A stretch of 64,000 bases of DNA. Origin: Paenibacillus sp. FSL R7-0204. GTDB lineage: Bacteria; Bacillota; Bacilli; Paenibacillales; Paenibacillaceae. The position numbers and the translations under genes were made by a program. The notes beneath the pieces were generated by a model. It was not told the origin of the DNA, did not search any database, and saw only the letters and a program-made list of their open reading frames with translations. Location: NCBI RefSeq assembly GCF_038002225.1, contig NZ_JBBOCA010000001.1, positions 5,890,001-5,954,000 of the forward strand, read 5' to 3'. Positions 1 to 7,822 of the stretch are shown one piece after another (the stretch's first letter is position 1; each line of letters begins with the position of its first letter).

Positions 1-1845
1 GCCAAGCTCCGGCTGGAACAGCCGATTACGGTAATGGAGAAACTGCGACACCGCATCATCCAGATAAGCGGGATCGCCCGTCAGCAGATAATACCGGCTC
101 AGGAACGGAGTGCTCATATACAGATCATCGCACCACATTGTTCCCTGCATGAAGTCAGTAGTGCCCCGTGTACGGTAGAGCGCCCCCTCCTCATCGCGGG
201 ACTGCGTATCTTGAATATACCGGGCGATATACGCAGCTGTATCAGGCGCTCCATGCAGCGGCTGTTCTACATGAGCGGCGAGCATCGTAGCACCGAAGGA
301 ACCGCAGTCATCCAGTGAGTCCATGAGCGCCAGCTGCTGGTTGATACCCGGAGCACCATAGCGGCTGCGGTCCCAGAGCGAATAAGTATGAAGCCGGGTA
401 CATTGCTCAATATGTCCTCTGGCATAAGCAGAATAATGAGGATCGCCCAGCGCCTGACCGGTACGCAGCAGACCATATAGGGTTACCCCGAGCGGATAAT
501 TCCACCGGCCGTACAGCGTACTCTCCAGATAGGGCCTGACTGCGCCGCCAGGACGGTCTACCCGCCAAAAGCATTCCTCCGCCCCTTCGCCGAAGGGAGC
601 ATCCATAGCTGCCGCTTCCATAGGCTGAGGTACCGCCGATTCCAGAAAAGGGCCCAGGTACAGCCATGGCCCGGTCTGCCCTTCCACCGGATAGGGACTC
701 ACCAGCTTCACTGTGCTGCAGTCTCCACTGGCACCGGCTCCCTTGTTCCTGCTTCCCTGCAGATAGGAGTGTGGTAAAGCTTCCGCAATCCCCCGGCTAT
801 ACTCCGTCTCCACCTGCACCTCTGCTGTGTTCCCAGCCGCAGCAGCTTCCAGCTCGAAGCCCCAGCCGTCGCCGCCGCACACGGCCTCGACCAGCAGGTC
901 ATGGCTGCCGAAGCTCAGCGGCAGCATGCACTCAAGGCCGGCACTCGCTTCGGGCTGGATGGCGGCAAGCCTGCCATCCACGTAGACCTTGAGTGCCGCT
1001 ACATCCCGGCTGCGGAGGGCCAGCCGGACGTTCATTCCGCCCGGCGCACTCACCGCCGGCCTGCTCCAGGCCAGCGCCTTCGCGCCAGGCTTCGCACCGA
1101 GCACGCGCGCGAGATTCCCGCGCTGCGCCTCGTCATCCGGCCAGCCGGCCACCGGATACCAGGCACAGCGGGCCGCCAGCGCAGCTTCGGCGGCCTCCGC
1201 GGCTTCGCCGCAGCGGACGCGCTGCGAAGGCTCCGCGCGGTGCGCCGCAGCCTCTCCCTCTGGAGCGCCACCACCCTCCGGCTGCAGCGTCCATCTGCTC
1301 TGCTGCGGCGCGCTGTAGATCCAGCCCTCACAGCCGCTGCGCTCCGCAGTCGGGGCCAGAAAATGCAGCGGCGCGCCCTTCACGCTCCCGGTGCCAAAAA
1401 TCCCGCCGCAGCCGGTACCGGCTGCGGTACACTCCAGCAGGAAGTTATTCCAGCCTGAAGTCAGCCCGGTACGAAAGAACGCCTTACGGTCCGGGAACAC
1501 ATCATCGTTCAGATTGGAAGCGAAAACGGCCACGCCGCCAACATAGACTGTCACCGGACCGAAACAGCTGAGAGCGAGCGGAATATCGCTGTCTGTATCG
1601 CTCCACAGCTTCCCCCAGACATAGACAAATTCCCCGTCCCGCAGCTCAGGCAGCCGTTCTTTCAGGTTCATCTCATACCGGCAATCCGGCAGGCGCGGGA
1701 AGCTGTTCTCCAGATGAACGCGGTAGACCGGAGGCTGCGGCGGATTTGCACCAATATAGCGGTTCGCTATGATGGCAAGCATCGCTTCCGTATCCTCTCC
1801 GGCTGTACGGACGATGGAATGACGGGGATGAAAGTAGGCCCCCAT
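1..1845 (-). CDS. GH105/GH88-type unsaturated glycuronyl hydrolase with long N-terminal domain (3' end cut by window)
   Basis: The frame is open from ATG at 1845 to the left edge, about 615 codons without a stop. The C-terminal part reads like the YteR/YesR family, cytoplasmic hydrolases that remove the unsaturated galacturonyl residue left on rhamnogalacturonan fragments by lyases. The two Asp pairs typical of the (alpha/alpha)6 catalytic core are visible: LDDCG (D512-D513) and MWCDDLYM (D573-D574), followed by FLSRYYLLTGDPAYLDDA. The first ~420 residues are extra compared with YteR and look like beta-sandwich sequence, with an Ala/Glu-rich stretch coded around 1170-1270. No signal peptide is visible. 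The start overlaps the TGA of the upstream gene by one base, with GAGGTGAT as ribosome binding site; a GTG one codon earlier is possible. It is the last visible gene of the RG-I operon. Family is secure; exact substrate is inferred. Confidence 0.85.
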   Translation of the reverse strand, partial: MGAYFHPRHSIVRTAGEDTEAMLAIIANRYIGANPPQPPVYRVHLENSFPRLPDCRYEMNLKERLPELRDGEFVYVWGKLWSDTDSDIPLALSCFGPVTVYVGGVAVFASNLNDDVFPDRKAFFRTGLTSGWNNFLLECTAAGTGCGGIFGTGSVKGAPLHFLAPTAERSGCEGWIYSAPQQSRWTLQPEGGGAPEGEAAAHRAEPSQRVRCGEAAEAAEAALAARCAWYPVAGWPDDEAQRGNLARVLGAKPGAKALAWSRPAVSAPGGMNVRLALRSRDVAALKVYVDGRLAAIQPEASAGLECMLPLSFGSHDLLVEAVCGGDGWGFELEAAAAGNTAEVQVETEYSRGIAEALPHSYLQGSRNKGAGASGDCSTVKLVSPYPVEGQTGPWLYLGPFLESAVPQPMEAAAMDAPFGEGAEECFWRVDRPGGAVRPYLESTLYGRWNYPLGVTLYGLLRTGQALGDPHYSAYARGHIEQCTRLHTYSLWDRSRYGAPGINQQLALMDSLDDCGSFGATMLAAHVEQPLHGAPDTAAYIARYIQDTQSRDEEGALYRTRGTTDFMQGTMWCDDLYMSTPFLSRYYLLTGDPAYLDDAVSQFLHYRNRLFQPELG

Positions 1846-3119
1846 CACAACATCACCTCACCGCCGGGGTACAGGGTGGAGCTGTACAGCCGTTTGGGCT
1901 GGGGTAGCGGCTGCCCGGGGTGTACTGCTTGCAGCGGCAGTGCTTCACCGGCATAGACGGCGGCCAGTTCATCCGTATAAATAATAACCTGCTCAGTTCC
2001 GCTGCCAATAAGATCCCCATGCACGGCGTAACCCTGCTCGGCGAACTCGGCAACGATATTCATATAGCCGTCATAGAGTGCGGGAAGCACAGCTTCGCCC
2101 CGGCGGTACGCCAGAATATAGTCCGGTGCCTCCGGCCAGAACCGGCTGACGGCTTCAACGATGGTAAGCCATCCGTCAGTGGTACGTTCTTCCTTCCACA
2201 GCTCCCGGCCGGACTGGTCCAGCAGAAACATGGCATCCTTGCCCCGCAGACCCTTGCCGTCATCCTCGCGGACCAGACGGTCAAGGCCCGCAATCTGCAG
2301 ACCGGGCAGGTCCGGGCGGAACCGCCCGAGCGCCAGATGCTGCGACTCGACAGAGCCTTCGTACCGCCATAGCTCGCGCCCGTTACGGTCATACATCACC
2401 GTCACACTGCCGCCGATCACCAGCTCCCGTACCCCGTCTCCGTTCACATCGCCGACCCACAGGCAATCCGCGTGATCGTCCAGATCCTTGCAGCTCCATA
2501 ACAGCTTGCCCTCAGCGCTGAGCAGATCATATCCGGCCATCACCTCATCGCGCCCGTCACCGTCCAGATCGTACACCCAGGGATAATGCCCCACATTGCC
2601 CTGATGGGTCCAGAGCAGCCGGAACTCCCGGTCCAGCGCCCATAGCTGATGGTAGCGGTCTTTGAGAATGATGTCGGAAGGATAATCGCCGCCTGACAGG
2701 TTGGCAATAATGATGCAGTCGTGAGCCTCCTTCGCCGGCAGCGGATGAACCGCTTTGACCTTGCCCGTCGCCCCCTCCAAAATATGAAGCTGGTTATTCA
2801 TCACACACAGTACCTCTAGAGCCCCGTCACCATCGATATCGGCAATCTGCGCCGGGTAATCGGAGCCTTGGCTGCCTGCGTCCGGGTCCGGCTTGCCCGT
2901 CTGCCAAAGCAGGCGGCCATCCAGATTGTACGCCGTCAGGCACTGCACCTGATGCGGAATATAACGCACATCCTGGCGGTTATCCGGCTGCACCAGCAGC
3001 AGTTCAGCCCGGCCGTCCCCGTCCAGATCGCCGAGCAGCATTTTACATCTTGGACCGGCGGCGGAGATATCCAGCCCAGCCAGCCGGTGAAGCTTTTGAC
3101 TATGATCCGTATGATTCAC
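1845..3119 (-). CDS. FG-GAP/PL11-like beta-propeller protein, cytoplasmic
   Basis: This 424-residue protein carries at least four calcium-binding propeller motifs of the type DLDGDGRAE, DIDGDGALE, DLDGDGRDE and DVNGDGVRE. They are spread from about residue 30 to 230, between WALD/LLW strands. The stretch KDRYHQLWALD...GNVGHYPWVYDLDGDGRDE resembles the calcium-binding propeller of PL11 rhamnogalacturonan lyases such as YesW, but the protein is some 200 residues shorter than PL11 enzymes and has no signal peptide. It could be a small lyase acting on imported oligosaccharides or a non-catalytic binding protein. It lies between a deacetylase and a GH105 hydrolase and shares one base with the GH105 start, so the two are probably translationally coupled. 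The propeller fold is well supported; lyase activity is inference. Confidence 0.7.
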   Translation of the reverse strand: MNHTDHSQKLHRLAGLDISAAGPRCKMLLGDLDGDGRAELLLVQPDNRQDVRYIPHQVQCLTAYNLDGRLLWQTGKPDPDAGSQGSDYPAQIADIDGDGALEVLCVMNNQLHILEGATGKVKAVHPLPAKEAHDCIIIANLSGGDYPSDIILKDRYHQLWALDREFRLLWTHQGNVGHYPWVYDLDGDGRDEVMAGYDLLSAEGKLLWSCKDLDDHADCLWVGDVNGDGVRELVIGGSVTVMYDRNGRELWRYEGSVESQHLALGRFRPDLPGLQIAGLDRLVREDDGKGLRGKDAMFLLDQSGRELWKEERTTDGWLTIVEAVSRFWPEAPDYILAYRRGEAVLPALYDGYMNIVAEFAEQGYAVHGDLIGSGTEQVIIYTDELAAVYAGEALPLQAVHPGQPLPQPKRLYSSTLYPGGEVML

Positions 3120-3153
3120 AATACATCCTCCTTCACTCTATCCCCGTTCTATA

Positions 3154-3954
3154 TCAGCCCAGATCCACAGTCTGTCCCCCGGGCACCTCGACTACTGTAC
3201 CGCCAACCTCCAGCCAGACAGCAGACGCTCCCGGATTATAGACAAAGTCCCTTGCCGCCGAGAACAGCAGCCCCCGGCAAGCCTTCATGTAATGCACCAG
3301 CTCCAGGTTCGTCGCATACCAGATGTCGCCGCATCCGCCCGCCATGGCGCAGAAGCGCTCCATCAGCTCCCAGTTGTGGTCATTGTCGAACTCGTAGCTA
3401 TGTCCCCACACATACATCAAGTACAGATACTGCCGCTTATGCAGCCCCACAAAATCCTCCCCGTGAGCCAGCAGCCCCTGGTTATGATGACAGGTCGCCT
3501 GCCACTCCAGCCAGTCCTCCGGCAGGGCGAAGCCCCCGGTGGTCTGTACCGTCCGGGCATATTCAATGCCCAGATGCGGCAGCAGCGCCTTGATCTCCTG
3601 CGTATAGGAGCCGTTCGGGTAAGACATACCGCGCACAGGCTGGCGGACCAGCCCCTCCAGTACCCTGCGGTCCTCAATAATCTCCTCCACGACTGACTCC
3701 TGCGGGCAGCGCGCCAGCGTCGGATGACTCCGCGTATGCACACTGACCTCATGTCCATGGTAGAGAGCCGCAACCTCATCAGCCCTGATACGGCCCCCTT
3801 CGCCAAGCAGCCCCGAATTCAAATGAAAGCTGCCCTTGATTCCATGCTGGTTGAAAAGGCTGACCAGACGTTCATCCGCGTGCCGTCCGTCATCATAGCT
3901 CATGGTCAGCGCCTTATGACGGCCATGCGGATAACAATAATACACTCCCGGCAT
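3154..3954 (-). CDS. Polysaccharide deacetylase (NodB homology), cytoplasmic
   Basis: A 266-residue CE4/NodB-fold protein. The metal-binding motif appears as YDDGRHADE (canonical TFDDG) near residue 20, and the H-x3-H motif as SVHTRSHPTL near residue 75. The later GMSYPNGSYT corresponds to the RxPYG-like motif 3. The start was placed at 3954 because GGAGG lies a suitable distance upstream; a longer frame reaching 4062 has no ribosome binding site. There is no signal peptide or membrane segment, unlike the peptidoglycan deacetylases of this fold. Its position in an RG-I operon suggests removal of acetyl groups from imported pectin oligosaccharides. Fold and motifs are seen; substrate is inferred. 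Confidence 0.8.
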   Translation of the reverse strand: MPGVYYCYPHGRHKALTMSYDDGRHADERLVSLFNQHGIKGSFHLNSGLLGEGGRIRADEVAALYHGHEVSVHTRSHPTLARCPQESVVEEIIEDRRVLEGLVRQPVRGMSYPNGSYTQEIKALLPHLGIEYARTVQTTGGFALPEDWLEWQATCHHNQGLLAHGEDFVGLHKRQYLYLMYVWGHSYEFDNDHNWELMERFCAMAGGCGDIWYATNLELVHYMKACRGLLFSAARDFVYNPGASAVWLEVGGTVVEVPGGQTVDLG

Positions 3955-4073
3955 CGCAGTTAAACCTCCTTCGTAAATTAAACTTGTATATTTTCTGTTA
4001 TGGGATAACCGTGACTCCAGAGAATATTTGGAGTGGACGCATATGTTCATTCGACCAGCCACCTATCCAAGCT

Positions 4074-4769
4074 TCAAGGAGCATAGACAACCAGGTCGCT
4101 ATATTCTGCTATCAGCGGGGCCATTTGCCGGAAGCCGATGCGGCCGCCGCCGAGCAGCGGACCGAAGGACGAGCCGTCATCCACCCAGTGCAGCACCGGT
4201 AAACCATTGATGGCAAAAGTCACAGCAGATCCCCGCTTCACCACCAGCATCCGGTAGGCCTCGGTCATATCGGCGGTATCCGGCAGCGGGTCAGCGCCTT
4301 GGGCGACAAGATGGAAGCCGTAGCTTTTGCGCAGATTACAGGTATGAAAAGCCCGCTCCTCCTCCCACATCCGGCGAAAATACGAGATATGATAGGCATC
4401 CATCTCCCCATGGTGGTACTGGTCATATTCGCCCGTGCGGACCGGAAGGGATGGGTCGAACAGATCCTTGCCCCCGGCACCGGCAGCCGCGAAGAACAGA
4501 ATTGCAAGCCCCGGCTCGCGCAGCGGACGGAACCTCCAGGATATGGCGAGCTCCGCCGGGAAAATCTCAGGGCACCAGAAAACTACGTTCGCCTTCTGCC
4601 CTTCCTCAGCCCCCCGGGTGCTCTCCAGCCGCAGCCGTCCCTGCGGAAAAGTGGCCGCGCCATCGCCCTCCATCCGGAAGCCCTCCACCTTCGCGGGCCC
4701 TTCCAGGGTATTGCGGTAAATCTTGCGCCAGCCTTCCGGAATCATTGGTAAGTCCTGCTGCACCGTCAT
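4074..4769 (-). CDS. yesU: YesU-like DUF1961 protein
   Basis: This 231-residue protein matches Bacillus subtilis YesU along its length. Conserved blocks are VVFWCPEIFP, LAILFFAAAG, DLFDPSLPVRTGEYDQYHHG, ISYFRRMWEEERAFHTCNLRKS and INGLPVLHW...GRIGFRQMAP. YesU is a cytoplasmic concanavalin A-like jelly-roll protein from the yes rhamnogalacturonan operon; its exact reaction is not firmly established. The start codon overlaps the stop of the YetA-like gene in an ATGA arrangement, indicating translational coupling. The family assignment is firm, while the role in RG-I breakdown rests on gene context. Confidence 0.9.
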   Translation of the reverse strand: MTVQQDLPMIPEGWRKIYRNTLEGPAKVEGFRMEGDGAATFPQGRLRLESTRGAEEGQKANVVFWCPEIFPAELAISWRFRPLREPGLAILFFAAAGAGGKDLFDPSLPVRTGEYDQYHHGEMDAYHISYFRRMWEEERAFHTCNLRKSYGFHLVAQGADPLPDTADMTEAYRMLVVKRGSAVTFAINGLPVLHWVDDGSSFGPLLGGGRIGFRQMAPLIAEYSDLVVYAP

Positions 4770-7720
4770 CGGACATCCGCTCCCTTCCCGCGACCTGCAC
4801 CGTCACTAGCTCCTGCCTGTGCACTACCCCCAGCTACGGGATCAGTTCCTGCACCCGCTTTATCACCAGTTCCTGCGCCAGCTTCTGCACCCGCTTTTGT
4901 ATCAGCTTCTGCAGCTTCTGCAGCTTCTGCAGCGGCTCCAGCTTCCGCATAGCCTTCTTCACCAGTACTAGCTTCAGTTTCCGCACCAGCTCTTGCACCA
5001 GCTCCGGCTCCAGCGGCTCCGGCTTCTCCCCCGGAACCTTCTTCTCGCGCAGGCAGAGCTTCAGCAACCAGTTCCAGCGCAATGATCGTGTTCAGTGACC
5101 ACTGTGAGGCTTCGTTCGTATTCATCCAGTCCACTTCATCCAGCACTTCCATAGAAATCACCTGCTTCTGCTCCGCTTGCAGATTGACGGTGCCGAACGG
5201 ATTCTCAAGCAGGATGCTCCAGCAGCGTTCCGCCGTCGCCCGGTCATCCTTGACCCATGCGCCATAGGCGGCAATAGCCACACTGAGTACCGGATGCTCG
5301 AAGCGCTGCTTGCCTGTAATCGCACCTCCAGATCTAAGCAGCTGTTCTTCCTTGGGCAAGTTATAGAAGACGCCGAACTCAGCAAGCATATCCTCCCACT
5401 CCGGGTCCTCCAGCATCATCGCCAGCTCGAACCACACCTGCGGCCCGCCCATACAGATCGCCAGATGCCGTCCCCAGTTGTCATCGCCCATGGGACTTAG
5501 AATTCCTGTTGCGGGATCGTACCCATAGGTTGGACCAGAGATCAGCCGCAGGTTTGCTGCTTTGATGCAGTCGATGCCTGTTAGGATTTTGTCTCGGTAG
5601 AACGTATCCTCATAACGTTCCCAGCGGGTCATCCAGCCCGAGCTGAACGCGGCCCAGTCCGGCCCCACCCGCACATGTGTCTTGAATTCGTCCTTTGGAA
5701 AATAAGCCCGCATCGGGTCCAGCGTCACCGTGGAATAATCCGCATCCTTCACGCCGTCCATGATGTCGCCTATCCGCTCATCGCCGGTCAGGTAATAGTA
5801 GTAGCGGTGCAGTCCGGCCATGGCAATCCGCGCTTCCTTGCAGCCGCAGCCCCAGTGCACGACATTATGCCGGGAGCCAAGACCCGCATATTCCCCGAAA
5901 TGATACACATCCACCTCGCTGGTATGCCGGGTCATCGCTTCCGCCATCCGGTAAATATCCGCGCGCCCAGTCCGCAGGAAGCTCACCCACAGCCACATAT
6001 TCGGCACCAGCTCGGCGTTTTGCCACGCACAGCCGCCCAGATCATAATTCCAGACATGGCGGACCGGATCATAGCTGTGCATGAAGTCGCCATAATCCCA
6101 CAGGCCGTACCACTTCCGCTGCTCAATTTCCTTCTGGTAAAAGCTGATAATCCCGTCCAGCCGGTCCTCCAGGTACGCCTTGGCCGGCGTGCTCCGGTCC
6201 GGCAGGCTCCAGAGTCCAAACGCCCGGCTGCGGTGGTAATACCCGGGCTCACAGACCAGCAGCGGCGGTTCATCCGCCTGCTGCTGCATCTGCCGAAGCT
6301 GCCTGGAATGAGGCGTCCGCGCGGTACACCACAAGGTCAGCTCGTTCGTATTGGCGATCCCGTAAGGGGTTGCACGCAGCTCCTCCGCGCCTTCATAGGA
6401 AGACTCGACATGCGTCTTCGTATCATAGTGGCGCAGGTCCATCGCCTGCGCCTCCGGCGTCCAGAACCAGACCGTTAACGCCGCTTCCGCGCCTGAGGTG
6501 CCGCTGATCTCCAGCCCGGACGGAGGCTTCTGCCAGAAATCCTTCACTCCGGCAGCCAGACCTCCGCCGTCACAGCCGATATAGCCTAGTCCTCCGGCCC
6601 TCCGGCCTTCCGCACCCTTAATCCAGGTGCACTCCGGTCCCGTCCGCTTATGGACGGCATAATGCTCAGAGGAGTCCTGCACCAGCCGGAAGTCATCCCA
6701 TACTGCCGAGTCCTGGAGCAGGCTGGTGAAATAGGCATCCTCCACGGGATCGAAGTACTGGCTCTGCCCCTCAAGCTGCCCGGCGAACATATCAGCATAT
6801 TTGCCCCGCGTTCTGCGGGTCTGGAGCGTCTTGGGAGATTCGCTGAAGATTCCCCCGCTGCCCGCCAGCCGGACATGGCGGTTATACAGCGGACCGCTGA
6901 GCGGCACCTTGAACAGCAGGCCCAGCCCCTTGATGAAATCCTGCTGCGGATTGCCGTCATAATGGAAGGTATGCACCAGCCGGATGGACACAAGCCCGGC
7001 ATAGAAATAGAGCCTTAAAGTATAAGGAAGCCATTCCCGGGCCCCCCTTGTACTTCTATGCCGCCCGTCCAGCCGGATCACAGCACGTACCGGTCCCTGC
7101 TCTTCCAGGCTAGCCTTCAGCGTCACACCGGTGAACCGCTCCTGCCGCAGCGTCAGCTCCCCGCTGAGGATGTCCCGCTGCTCGCGGAGACAGACCAGCT
7201 CGCTTCCGCTGCACACAAGCTTACTCACACCCGCACCTGATCCTAATCCCGTCTCCGCAGCTCCAGAATATCCATGATCACCATCCGGTCCCCCGGATTC
7301 CGCCGTTCCCCGGCGGATAATCCGCGAGATCACGCCCGGGCCATGCTTGACCACGGTGCAACGAATGCTGCCGGTATCGACAATATAAGCTTCTTCCGTC
7401 TCTTCCACGGATACCTGGAAGGCTGCGTGCACAGCCCTCTGCCCGGCAGAGCGTTCCAGTGTATAACCTGCCGTACTCCCTTCAGGGCATACGGCAGAAT
7501 GCAAAGACCATTTGATGCTGCCGTCCGGCCAATACGCAGCCGGGCGGCTCTGCAGCGGCAGGCGGGAGCCGTCATCCGCCCCGCCAAGATATAGCGCGGC
7601 CAGTTCTCCGCGCTTCAGATCTCCCTTGGACCAGGGGACCCCCCAGGTCACCCCCGCAGCCGGAGCAGGCGGCTTCAGCCACCGTAGCTGGACTGGCAGG
7701 GCTGAGGATAAAGAGGTCAT
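4766..7720 (-). CDS. YetA-like exo-rhamnogalacturonan lyase family protein (PL26-type)
   Basis: A 984-residue protein. The N-terminal ~200 residues (VQLRWLKPPAPAAGVTWGVPWSKGDL..., YWPDGSIKWSLHS) match the RIFT-barrel domain of the YetA/PcRGLX family, followed by beta-rich and alpha-barrel regions (HVWNYDLGGCAWQNAELVPNMW, HWGCGCKEARIAM). Fungal members are exo-acting rhamnogalacturonan lyases. No signal peptide is present, so it should act on imported oligosaccharides. The family fold ends near residue 893; the last ~92 residues are a low-complexity Ala/Gly/Glu/Thr tail coded by slippage-prone GCAGCTTCT-type repeats (about 4800-5050). The ribosome binding site is AAGGAGATGACAGAAG before ATG 7720. 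Family is confident; the tail is unusual and probably dispensable. Confidence 0.85.
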   Translation of the reverse strand: MTSLSSALPVQLRWLKPPAPAAGVTWGVPWSKGDLKRGELAALYLGGADDGSRLPLQSRPAAYWPDGSIKWSLHSAVCPEGSTAGYTLERSAGQRAVHAAFQVSVEETEEAYIVDTGSIRCTVVKHGPGVISRIIRRGTAESGGPDGDHGYSGAAETGLGSGAGVSKLVCSGSELVCLREQRDILSGELTLRQERFTGVTLKASLEEQGPVRAVIRLDGRHRSTRGAREWLPYTLRLYFYAGLVSIRLVHTFHYDGNPQQDFIKGLGLLFKVPLSGPLYNRHVRLAGSGGIFSESPKTLQTRRTRGKYADMFAGQLEGQSQYFDPVEDAYFTSLLQDSAVWDDFRLVQDSSEHYAVHKRTGPECTWIKGAEGRRAGGLGYIGCDGGGLAAGVKDFWQKPPSGLEISGTSGAEAALTVWFWTPEAQAMDLRHYDTKTHVESSYEGAEELRATPYGIANTNELTLWCTARTPHSRQLRQMQQQADEPPLLVCEPGYYHRSRAFGLWSLPDRSTPAKAYLEDRLDGIISFYQKEIEQRKWYGLWDYGDFMHSYDPVRHVWNYDLGGCAWQNAELVPNMWLWVSFLRTGRADIYRMAEAMTRHTSEVDVYHFGEYAGLGSRHNVVHWGCGCKEARIAMAGLHRYYYYLTGDERIGDIMDGVKDADYSTVTLDPMRAYFPKDEFKTHVRVGPDWAAFSSGWMTRWERYEDTFYRDKILTGIDCIKAANLRLISGPTYGYDPATGILSPMGDDNWGRHLAICMGGPQVWFELAMMLEDPEWEDMLAEFGVFYNLPKEEQLLRSGGAITGKQRFEHPVLSVAIAAYGAWVKDDRATAERCWSILLENPFGTVNLQAEQKQVISMEVLDEVDWMNTNEASQWSLNTIIALELVAEALPAREEGSGGEAGAAGAGAGARAGAETEASTGEEGYAEAGAAAEAAEAAEADTKAGAEAGAGTGDKAGAGTDPVAGGSAQAGASDGAGRGKGADVR

Positions 7721-7822
7721 CTTCTGTCATCTCCTTGATGGGACATCACCCGGACGAATGAACCGTTCCGGGGGCAGGAGGCCTGCGGGCGCCGGATCAC
7801 GGGAAGTGAGCCACTTTCATTC

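Noticed and set aside
4834..5098. Cys/Ser/Thr-rich frame on the plus strand opposite the YetA tail
   Set aside because: It is the complement of the low-complexity GCAGCTTCT repeats and has no start signal.
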